This document shows, piece after piece, positions 58,182-64,000 of a stretch of 64,000 nt of DNA. This DNA is from Pseudidiomarina planktonica (lineage in GTDB: Bacteria; Pseudomonadota; Gammaproteobacteria; Enterobacterales; Alteromonadaceae), in contig NZ_FXWH01000001.1 of NCBI RefSeq assembly GCF_900177775.1, positions 558,001-622,000 on the forward strand, given 5' to 3'. Numbering within the stretch: the stretch's first letter is position 1; each line of letters begins with the position of its first letter. A program made the position numbers and the translations under genes. Below the pieces are notes generated by a model, which did not search any database, was not told the DNA's origin, and saw only the letters and a program-made list of their open reading frames with translations.

Positions 58182-59429
58182 GTGGCAGCGTTTGAATATC
58201 AGGCGGTTACCGCCAAAGGCAGCAAAAAGAAAGGCATTATTGAGGCCGACACCGTACGTCAGGTGCGTCAACAGCTGCGCGAACAAGGCTTAATGCCGAT
58301 TCGGGTAGACTTAGCTGCGGAGCAGGACCGCGGCACTGCCGAAGAACATCGCGCCCGGTTGGGCTGGCTGTCCAGTGGCTCCTTTCGTAGTGGCGTTAGC
58401 GCGTCCGACTTAGCACTAGTTACCCGTCAGTTATCTACTCTGGTAGGCAGCGCCTTACCTATTGAACAAGCCTTGCTGGCGGTGGCCGACCAAAGCGAAA
58501 AGCCGCGCCTGCAAAAGCTTATTATGGCAGTGCGCAGCAAAGTGGTGGAAGGCTACTCGCTGGCGGAAAGCATGGCCGAATATCCGCGTGTATTCGACAA
58601 CCTGTATACCGCTATGGTGGGTGCTGGCGAACGCTCGGGCCATCTGGACGAAGTATTAAGCCGCCTGGCTGATTACACCGAACAACGCCAGCATATGAAA
58701 AGCCAACTGGTACAAGCGCTGGTGTACCCAGCCATGCTAACTCTGGTGGCTGTAGGTATTATTGTATTCCTGCTGGTGTCGGTAGTGCCGCAAATTGTCG
58801 AGCAGTTCACCACCTTGGGGCAAGAACTGCCGCCGACTACCACAGCACTTATTGCTATTAGTGAAACCCTGCGTGGTTACGGTATTTATTTGCTGTTGCT
58901 GATTGGGGTGGCGCTCATTGTGTTTAAGCAAGCACTACGTAAGCCTGCGTTTCGCGATAAATTTCATGCCTGGCTGCTGCGAATGCCGTTGTTTGGTAAG
59001 GTTATTCGTGGGGTAAACACTGCGCGGTTCAGCCGTACGTTGAGCATTTTAAGTGCCTCGGCGGTACCGCTGCTGGAAGGCTTGCGTATTACCGCCACCG
59101 TACTTAGCAACCGTGCTATGCATATGGCGGTTAGTGATGCGGCCGACCGGGTACGCGAGGGTTCGTCATTGCGGGCAGCCTTGGCACAAACCAAACTGTT
59201 TCCGCCTATGATGTTGCACATGATATCTGCGGGTGAAAAAAGTGGCGAGCTGGAACAAATGTTAGGCCGGGCCGCCGACAACCAGGACCGCGAGTTTGAA
59301 AACCTGGTCAGCATTAGCTTAAAAATATTTGAGCCGGTTCTTATTGTAACTATGGCCGGTATTGTCTTATTTATTGTGTTAGCTATTATTCAGCCGATCT
59401 TGCAGTTGAATCAAAGCATTGGTTTGTAG
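58182..59429 (+). CDS. gspF: type II secretion inner-membrane platform protein GspF
   Basis: A 415-residue polytopic protein with two cytoplasmic helical domains and three membrane helices (about 180-205, 230-250, 385-410). The opening AAFEYQAVTAKGSKKKGIIEADTVRQVRQQLREQGLMPI and the repeats FDNLYTAMVGAGERSGHLDEVLSRLADY and FPPMMLHMISAGEKSGELEQMLGRAADNQ are diagnostic of GspF/PilC. It forms the platform with GspL and GspM. Start GTG at 58182. Confidence 0.95.
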   Translation: MAAFEYQAVTAKGSKKKGIIEADTVRQVRQQLREQGLMPIRVDLAAEQDRGTAEEHRARLGWLSSGSFRSGVSASDLALVTRQLSTLVGSALPIEQALLAVADQSEKPRLQKLIMAVRSKVVEGYSLAESMAEYPRVFDNLYTAMVGAGERSGHLDEVLSRLADYTEQRQHMKSQLVQALVYPAMLTLVAVGIIVFLLVSVVPQIVEQFTTLGQELPPTTTALIAISETLRGYGIYLLLLIGVALIVFKQALRKPAFRDKFHAWLLRMPLFGKVIRGVNTARFSRTLSILSASAVPLLEGLRITATVLSNRAMHMAVSDAADRVREGSSLRAALAQTKLFPPMMLHMISAGEKSGELEQMLGRAADNQDREFENLVSISLKIFEPVLIVTMAGIVLFIVLAIIQPILQLNQSIGL

Positions 59430-59472
59430 TCTTACACAGCAGTAGTAATAGCGTTATTAACGAGGAATTATC

Positions 59473-59928
59473 ATGAGTATTATTTCAAAGTCTGCGGCTA
59501 GCAAAACTGGCCAGTCTGGTTTCTCACTCATCGAAGTTATGGTGGTGGTAGCCATTATTGGTGTGCTGGCCAGTATTATTCTGCCGAACGTTATTGGCTC
59601 TAGTGAACAGGCCGATCGCCAGAAAGTGGTGGCTGACATGGTAGCGCTGGAAAATGCGCTGGCGCAGTACCGCCTGGACAACGGCATGTACCCAACTACC
59701 GAGCAGGGCCTGGAGTCGCTGGTAAATGAACCTACCGTTGGACCAAGCCCGCGTAACTACCGCCGTGGCGGTTACATTCAGCGCTTACCACAAGACCCAT
59801 ACGGTAATGACTACCTGCTGCTGAACCCGGGTGAGTACGGCGACGTAGACATTTTCTCGGCAGGCCCTGACAACCAAACCGGTACCGACGACGACTTCGG
59901 CAACTGGATGATAGGCCAGAATGACTGA
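59473..59928 (+). CDS. gspG: major pseudopilin GspG
   Basis: The main pseudopilin, 151 residues. The leader is ordinary: about 16 residues before the prepilin-peptidase site SG|FSLIEVMVVVAIIG with Glu at mature position 5. The C-terminal region has the calcium-binding features of GspG (LPQDPYGNDYLLLNPGEYGDVDIFSAGPDNQTGTDDDFGNW). Unlike the next three pseudopilins it carries no repeat insertion. AACGAGG precedes the start. The stop overlaps the gspI start (ATGACTGA). Confidence 0.96.
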   Translation: MSIISKSAASKTGQSGFSLIEVMVVVAIIGVLASIILPNVIGSSEQADRQKVVADMVALENALAQYRLDNGMYPTTEQGLESLVNEPTVGPSPRNYRRGGYIQRLPQDPYGNDYLLLNPGEYGDVDIFSAGPDNQTGTDDDFGNWMIGQND

Positions 59929-60652
59929 AAGGAATGACGTAGCCTGCGGTTCTACCGCAGGTGCGATGCCGGCTATCCCTCCTGACGTAAAACGTCAGGC
60001 TACGTGTGCCAATGTTTCCGGGTTTGATGTAGCCTGCGGTTCTACCGCAGGTGAGATATCGAACCCAACAACAATGTCCGATGCAATCACCGCCCTTGCC
60101 GTTTTCAACACCCCACCTGACGTAAAACATCAGGCTACGTGTGCCAATGTTTCCGGGTTTGATGTAGCCTGCGGTTTTACCGCAGGTGCGATCTCGAATC
60201 CACCGATTCCGCCCGATACGACAACCGCCCTTGCCGTTTTCAACACCCCACCTGACGTAAAACATCAGGCTACGGGCGAACGCAGGACCCTTGGTTTTAC
60301 ATTAATTGAGGTTATGCTGGCGCTGTCCATATTCGGCCTGGCGGCACTGGCGGGGGTGAAAGCTGCCACCGATAACCTCAATAGCGTTGGCTTTATTCAG
60401 GACAAAACCTTTGCTCGCTATGTGGCTGCTAATCGCTTAGCCGAACTTAGCCTGAGCACCCGTTGGCCACCCGCCAACAACCAAACCGGAAGCGAACGCA
60501 ACGGCGACAAAGAATGGTTCTGGCAGCAACAAGTACAAGAAACCGCCATGTCTGATTTTCGCGCTGTAACCATACGCGTAAGCGACCGCCAGTTCACCGA
60601 GGAAGACGACAGTAGTGTGTACTCACTAACCCGCTACGTAGGGCGGCGCTAA
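59921..60652 (+). CDS. gspI: minor pseudopilin GspI with repeat-encoded leader extension
   Basis: The mature part (118 residues from Phe126) is GspI: G|FTLIEVMLALSIFGLAALAGVKAATDNLNS, then DKTFARYVAANRLAEL and WFWQQQVQET. The start ATG at 59921 overlaps the gspG stop by eight bases, which suggests coupling. Residues 7-118 are read from three REP doublets (VACGSTAG...PDVKRQATCANV). No ATG, GTG or TTG occurs in frame between the block and the mature protein; the last in-frame ATG is residue 52, so at least two of the units must be translated. The usual leader is 5-30 residues; here it is about 125. Confidence 0.88.
   Translation: MTERNDVACGSTAGAMPAIPPDVKRQATCANVSGFDVACGSTAGEISNPTTMSDAITALAVFNTPPDVKHQATCANVSGFDVACGFTAGAISNPPIPPDTTTALAVFNTPPDVKHQATGERRTLGFTLIEVMLALSIFGLAALAGVKAATDNLNSVGFIQDKTFARYVAANRLAELSLSTRWPPANNQTGSERNGDKEWFWQQQVQETAMSDFRAVTIRVSDRQFTEEDDSSVYSLTRYVGRR
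59939..60273. repeat. three REP doublets in the gspI leader
   Basis: Units: 59939-60003 (short), 60029-60138 and 60164-60273 (110 bases each). Each has GTAG plus CCTGCGGTTCTACCGCAGG or a variant on the left and CCTGACGTAAAACGTCAGG plus CTAC on the right. In units 2 and 3 the right palindrome reads ACATCAGG, a shared change that indicates local duplication. Spacing between unit starts is 90 and 135 bases, both divisible by three. The spacer GTGTGCCAATGTTTCCGGG recurs. Confidence 0.9.
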
Positions 60653-61587
60653 TGCATTGCGCACAGAATAATGACGTCGCCTACGGCTCCGCTGTTGTTG
60701 CCTGCGGCGCTGGGTCTCATGCGGCCTGCGGTTCTGTTGTAGCCTGCGGTTCCACCGCAGGTGCGATCCTGCAACCAAAGATTTTGTCCGATGCGACAAC
60801 CGCACCTGTCGTATTCAACACCCCACCTGACGTAAAACGTCAGGCTACGTGTGCCAATGTTGTAGCCTGCGGTTCTACCGCAGGTGAGGTTCTGCAATCA
60901 ACGATTTTGTCTGATGCGACAACCGCACCTGTCGTATCCAATATCCCACCTGACGTGGAACGTCAGGCTACAACAAACGCGGCATCGAATGCGGCACCAA
61001 ACGCGACATCGAATGCGGCACCAAATGCGGCATCGGTACGCTGTGCTAGCGGCTTTACGTTAATCGAAATTATGCTGGTTATGGCCATTGTGGGTTTGCT
61101 GGCGCTGGGGGTTACCCTCACGCTGTCCAGCCCTGGTGGTAAAACCCCGCAGGAAACCGCGCAAAACCTGGCCTACCGCCTGCAATACGCCCGCGAATAC
61201 GCGCTAGTTCGTCAGGCCACCATGGGCCTGCATATTCAGGAAGAAAGCTACCAGTTCGTAAGCTGGCAACCCGAGTTAGGTGAAAACGGCCGCTGGCAGG
61301 GCGTTACCGAACGTGGTTTCGAAAAGTTCGACATTCCCTGGAACCACGCCATTACGGTTGAAAGCGCCGACCTTGATTTAATGGAACAGGAAGAACAACT
61401 AAGCGGTGGCTTGTTTGCTGAAGAAGACGACCGCAACGATCAAATAACCCCCCAACTGATTATTTTTCCAAGCGGCCAGTTACCCCGGTTCCGCCTGAAT
61501 ATTCGCGACCGGGAAGAGCCCGGCTCTACCTGGCACGTACAAAGCGTGGATGGCTTCAACCTGGAGGTTACCCGTGCTGAATTATAA
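60652..61587 (+). CDS. gspH: minor pseudopilin GspH with repeat-encoded leader extension
   Basis: The mature part (177 residues from Phe135) is GspH: SG|FTLIEIMLVMAIVGLLALGVTLTLSSPGG, then QNLAYRLQYAREYALVRQATMGLHIQEESYQFVSWQ. The start at 60652 shares one base with the gspI stop (TAATG). Residues 8-107 derive from repeats: degenerate copies (DVAYGSAVVACGAGSHAACGS), then two full units, followed by a five-fold four-residue repeat (N-A-A-S or N-A-A-P). No ATG, GTG or TTG start lies between residue 1 and the mature start except within the first degenerate part. It stands after gspI instead of before it. Confidence 0.87.
   Translation: MHCAQNNDVAYGSAVVACGAGSHAACGSVVACGSTAGAILQPKILSDATTAPVVFNTPPDVKRQATCANVVACGSTAGEVLQSTILSDATTAPVVSNIPPDVERQATTNAASNAAPNATSNAAPNAASVRCASGFTLIEIMLVMAIVGLLALGVTLTLSSPGGKTPQETAQNLAYRLQYAREYALVRQATMGLHIQEESYQFVSWQPELGENGRWQGVTERGFEKFDIPWNHAITVESADLDLMEQEEQLSGGLFAEEDDRNDQITPQLIIFPSGQLPRFRLNIRDREEPGSTWHVQSVDGFNLEVTRAEL
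60739..60971. repeat. two REP doublets in the gspH leader
   Basis: Units 60739-60848 and 60862-60971, 110 bases each, 123 bases apart (41 codons), joined by GTGTGCCAATGTT. Upstream, 60680-60738 holds broken copies of the left arm (GCCTGCGG, twice). The right palindrome of the second unit reads CCTGACGTGGAACGTCAGG, as at the intergenic sites. All are in the VACGSTAG frame. Confidence 0.9.
60976..61035 (+). repeat. five tandem 12-base repeats in gspH
   Basis: Five copies of AAYGCGGCAYCR (one GCGACA variant) encode N-A-A-S, N-A-A-P, N-A-T-S, N-A-A-P, N-A-A-S. Placed between the REP block and the prepilin-peptidase site; in frame. A likely slippage-prone spacer. Confidence 0.85.
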
Positions 61588-62632
61588 TGAGCGTCGGGTG
61601 GATGTAGCCTGCGGTTCTACCGCAGGTGCGATCCCGCAACCAACGATTTCGCGCGTTGCGACAACCAACCCTGTCGTTTCCACTACCTCACCTGACGTAA
61701 AACGTCAGGCTACGTGTGCCAATGTTGTAGCCTGCGGTTCTACCGCAGGTGCGATCCCGCAACCAACGATTTCGTGCGATGCGACAACCAACCTTGTCGT
61801 TTCCACCACCTCACCTGACGTAAAACGTCAGGCTACGTGTGCCAATGTTGTAGCCTGCGGTTCTACCGCAGGTGCGATCCCGCAACCAACGATTTCGTGC
61901 GATGCGACAACCAACTCTGTCGGTTCCACCACCTCACCTGACGTAAAACGTCAGGCTACGTGTGCCACAGCCGCACATTCCGGCCGCGGTCAATCAGGGT
62001 TTACGCTGGTGGAAGTGCTGGTAGTCATGATGATATTCGCTGTTATTGGCATGGCCAGCTACCAGGTGGTAGACGGCATGATTAACACCGAACAACAAAG
62101 CAGCGCCCGCCAAAGCGAGCTGGAAAAACTGCAGTACGCCATGCTGATTATGGAACGCGACATTCGCCAAATAGTGGCCCGGCCCGTGCGCGGCGCTCAG
62201 GGTGACGACGCTAATATGTACCTAACCACCGACCGCGACCTGACCAACAGCGACAGCGGCACCTTAGGCTTTGTGCGAACTGGCTGGCAGAATCCCGGCG
62301 ATATGTTTCCACGCAGCGCGCTGCAACCCGTGGTGTACCGTATTTACGACGACCAACTGCAACGCATCAGCTACCCCTATGTAGATCAGGTAGGTGCCGA
62401 CCCAAACATTCAAGTAGTTATGCAAGGCGTTCCCGAACTGCGCTTTCGCTTTATTGCCGACACCACTAACACCGCGCCAAACTGGCAAGACGAGTGGAAC
62501 CGCAGCGGCTGGCTCCCGCTGGCTATTGAAATGACCATGCAAACTGAAGACTTTGGTGAAATACGCCGGGTATTCGAACTCAATGGCGGTCAATTCATAG
62601 AACAGGACCAGCAAGCGGAGCAAGAGCAATGA
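61574..62632 (+). CDS. gspJ: minor pseudopilin GspJ with repeat-encoded leader extension
   Basis: The mature part (210 residues from Phe143) is GspJ: SG|FTLVEVLVVMMIFAVIGMASYQVVDGMINTEQQSS, then LEKLQYAMLIMERDIRQIVARPVR. The start is taken as the GTG at 61574 (LNYNERRVD) because GGAGG at 61563-61567 lies six bases upstream; it overlaps the gspH stop by 14 bases. An in-frame ATG at 61550 lacks a ribosome site. Codons 11-129 are read from three REP doublets. Since the ribosome site lies before the repeats and no ATG, GTG or TTG follows them before the mature pilin, the repeats should be translated. The leader is about 142 residues. Confidence 0.88.
   Translation: MLNYNERRVDVACGSTAGAIPQPTISRVATTNPVVSTTSPDVKRQATCANVVACGSTAGAIPQPTISCDATTNLVVSTTSPDVKRQATCANVVACGSTAGAIPQPTISCDATTNSVGSTTSPDVKRQATCATAAHSGRGQSGFTLVEVLVVMMIFAVIGMASYQVVDGMINTEQQSSARQSELEKLQYAMLIMERDIRQIVARPVRGAQGDDANMYLTTDRDLTNSDSGTLGFVRTGWQNPGDMFPRSALQPVVYRIYDDQLQRISYPYVDQVGADPNIQVVMQGVPELRFRFIADTTNTAPNWQDEWNRSGWLPLAIEMTMQTEDFGEIRRVFELNGGQFIEQDQQAEQEQ
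61604..61959. repeat. three REP doublets in the gspJ leader
   Basis: Units 61604-61713, 61727-61836 and 61850-61959, each 110 bases and exactly 123 bases apart (41 codons). They are nearly identical to one another, which shows recent tandem duplication. The spacer GTGTGCCAATGTT is the same as in gspH. Every unit would encode 41 residues with two cysteines. Confidence 0.92.
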
Positions 62633-63636
62633 TCTCGCGCCCGCAAAAACAACAGGGCGTAGCCTTAATCATGGTGTTACTGGTGGTTGCCTTAGTTTCA
62701 ACCTTAGCAGTAACCATGGGTGGGCGTTTGCAGCTGCAAATACTGCGCACCCAAAACCTGCAGGACTCCGAGCAAGCCTACTGGTATTTGCACAGCGCCG
62801 AAGCCCTGGTGAAACAAGTGCTAGTAATGGAACTGGAACAAAGCGACGGCGAAGTGAATTTGGGCCAGAACTGGGCCCAACAAAACAGCGTGTTTCCGGT
62901 AGAAGGGGGCACCATTGAAGGGCGCATTAGTGATTTACGCAGCTGCCTAAATGTAAATGCGCTGGACGCTAGTAGCAGCAATGCCACCGCCAATAGTCAG
63001 GAGCGCCGTAAAGAACAATTCAAAAACCTATTTCTGGCGTTGCAAATAGACGACTACAATGCCGACGTAATGGTCGACAGCATTGTGGACTGGATAGACC
63101 GCGACACCAATATTAGTGGTACCTATGGCGCTGAAGATCCGGACTATGAGTCACTGCCTACCCCATACCGGACGGCCAATGCACCCTTGGCTCATATTAG
63201 CGAACTGCGCTTAATTCGTGGCTTCACCCGCGAAATTTATCAAAAAGTATTACCCTTTGTATGTGCCATACCAGCCAACAGTGACGGCCAGGTGAATATT
63301 AATACCGTGCAGCAACCAGAAGTGCTCACTGCACTGTTTGGCGGACGGTTGGCACTAAGTGAAGCGGCCGAGCTTATAGAGCAACGGCCCGAGAACGGCT
63401 ACAATAAAATAACTGATTTTTCTGAAAATTCAGCGGTGCAGGCCGCATTGCAAAACGAATCTGGTGAAGCCCAGGAAGCTGGGGAACAACAAACTGCCCT
63501 TGACGATTTGCGCTTAACCAGTGAGTATTTTGAACTGCGTGGCCGGGTTCGCTTTGGCCAGTTAAGCCAAACCGCAACCAGCATTATTAACGTTGATGGT
63601 AGTGAAGTCACGGTGTTATACCGTGGTATGCACTAA
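62629..63636 (+). CDS. gspK: minor pseudopilin GspK
   Basis: The large tip pseudopilin, 335 residues. The leader is short (MISRPQKQQG|VALIMVLLVVALVSTLAVTMGG) and without repeats. As in other GspK proteins the mature position 5 is not glutamate. The helical and alpha/beta domains have LRSCLNVNALDASSSN, VDSIVDWIDRDTNISGTYGAEDPDYESLPTPYRTANAPLAHISELRLIRG. It caps the pseudopilus with GspI and GspJ. Its ATG overlaps the gspJ stop by four bases. Confidence 0.94.
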   Translation: MISRPQKQQGVALIMVLLVVALVSTLAVTMGGRLQLQILRTQNLQDSEQAYWYLHSAEALVKQVLVMELEQSDGEVNLGQNWAQQNSVFPVEGGTIEGRISDLRSCLNVNALDASSSNATANSQERRKEQFKNLFLALQIDDYNADVMVDSIVDWIDRDTNISGTYGAEDPDYESLPTPYRTANAPLAHISELRLIRGFTREIYQKVLPFVCAIPANSDGQVNINTVQQPEVLTALFGGRLALSEAAELIEQRPENGYNKITDFSENSAVQAALQNESGEAQEAGEQQTALDDLRLTSEYFELRGRVRFGQLSQTATSIINVDGSEVTVLYRGMH

Positions 63637-63667
63637 TGCCGCTACGAATTAAAACGAGAATAACAAC

Positions 63668-64000
63668 ATGAGCAAAGCGAACGAACGACTTTATATAAGG
63701 CTGCCAGCCAGCACCAACCAAATCTGCCACTGGCTGATTTGGGACGCCGCCGCGGGCGAGCTTATTGCCAGCGGTGAGCTAAGTTCGGCTGAACAACTAA
63801 GCCAGCTTAGCGACAAAGCCGCCAGCCGCGAAACCACGGTGTTCGTGGCCAGCCACGGCATCGCTTTGCGTCAAATCAGCATTCCTAGTGGTGCGCAGCG
63901 CCATTTGAATCAAGTGGTGCCATACGCACTGGAAGAAGAATTAGCCAGCGACATCGACAGCCTGCACTTTGCCTGGCCGCAAAAATCAAAGCAGCCGGAG
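63668..64000 (+). CDS. gspL: type II secretion inner-membrane protein GspL, 5' part
   Basis: The first 111 codons of gspL, cut by the window end. The cytoplasmic actin-like domain starts MSKANERLYIRLPASTNQICHWLIWD. The stretch HLNQVVPYALEEELASDIDSLHFAWPQ is the GspL pattern (PxALEExLxxDxxxLHFA), which contacts GspE. The whole protein is usually about 400 residues, with a membrane helix near residue 250. Confidence 0.88.
   Translation, partial: MSKANERLYIRLPASTNQICHWLIWDAAAGELIASGELSSAEQLSQLSDKAASRETTVFVASHGIALRQISIPSGAQRHLNQVVPYALEEELASDIDSLHFAWPQKSKQPE

Noticed and set aside
59732-60265. A long minus-strand ORF across the gspG end and the gspI repeats (also 60649-60897)
   Set aside because: It is the antisense reading of the repeats and of gspG, is closed in the gspJ units, and has no ribosome site or domain.
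60274-60300. An internal start giving gspI a normal short leader
   Set aside because: No ATG, GTG or TTG occurs in frame between the last repeat and the mature pilin.
61550-61573. ATG at 61550 as the gspJ start
   Set aside because: No ribosome site precedes it; the GTG at 61574 has GGAGG at six bases and the usual short overlap with gspH.
59939-61959. Regularly spaced palindromic repeats resembling a CRISPR array
   Set aside because: The intervals between palindromes are themselves conserved rather than unique spacers, the units are head-to-head REP pairs with GTAG/CTAC feet, and no cas gene is nearby.

Overview
The window reads as chromosome of a marine-type gammaproteobacterium of the Alteromonadales, most likely the Idiomarinaceae. 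This is inferred from the gene set: ArcA next to an HptA-like phosphotransfer protein, DUF2982 and DUF3545 proteins, rppH-ptsP, a full isc cluster, ispG-hisS-yfgM-bamB-der and a type II secretion (gsp) operon. No species can be proven from the sequence alone. Genes are tightly packed, often with 1-20 nt overlaps, and most are housekeeping genes.

Layout. 1-9.8 kb, mostly minus strand: the folE2 5' part, an hptA-like gene (plus strand), arcA, a YfiR-like/histidine kinase pair, rsmC, a DUF342 protein, a second Hpt protein, an aspartoacylase-family protein, rimK and rimB. 9.9-20.1 kb: a RimA-like EAL protein divergent from rimB, DUF2982, mutH, then a plus-strand run rppH-ptsP-tauE/safE-lgt-thyA-(REC-CheC)-(PAS)-tcdA, converging on csdE. 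20.2-29.9 kb: etfBA, a DUF1302 outer-membrane protein, an S9 peptidase, a glycosyltransferase, ung, DUF3545, suhB, trmJ. 29.9-35.9 kb: iscRSUA-hscBA-fdx behind a recognisable IscR operator, then msrA. 35.9-38.7 kb: an accessory islet with an orphan ribbon-helix-helix antitoxin, a gene cut off by an IS3-type remnant, small unrecognised ORFs and a methyltransferase. 38.8-48.4 kb: ndk, rlmN, pilW, rodZ, ispG, hisS, yfgM, bamB, der. 48.7-53.4 kb: a kexin-like S8 protease with a small secreted partner, a lipoprotein, hslO and hslR. 53.5-64.0 kb: gspC-D-E-F-G-I-H-J-K-L (L cut by the window end).

The main find is in the gsp operon. REP-type palindromes, each with a GTAG/CTAC foot and paired head to head as REPIN-like units, occur singly between genes elsewhere in the window (about 21.97, 24.07, 27.89 and 31.76 kb). 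Eight such units sit inside three consecutive minor-pseudopilin genes, gspI, gspH and gspJ. Each block lies between the start codon and the prepilin-peptidase site. All eight units are in the same orientation and the same reading frame, with repeat periods divisible by three, and no ATG, GTG or TTG in frame follows the blocks before the mature pilin. The three pseudopilins therefore appear to be made with repeat-encoded, cysteine-containing leaders of about 125-142 residues. The order of gspI and gspH is also swapped relative to the usual G-H-I-J.

Other points of interest are a RimA/RimB/RimK set with an aspartoacylase-family neighbour, the protease plus likely external chaperone pair, and the IS-truncated islet.
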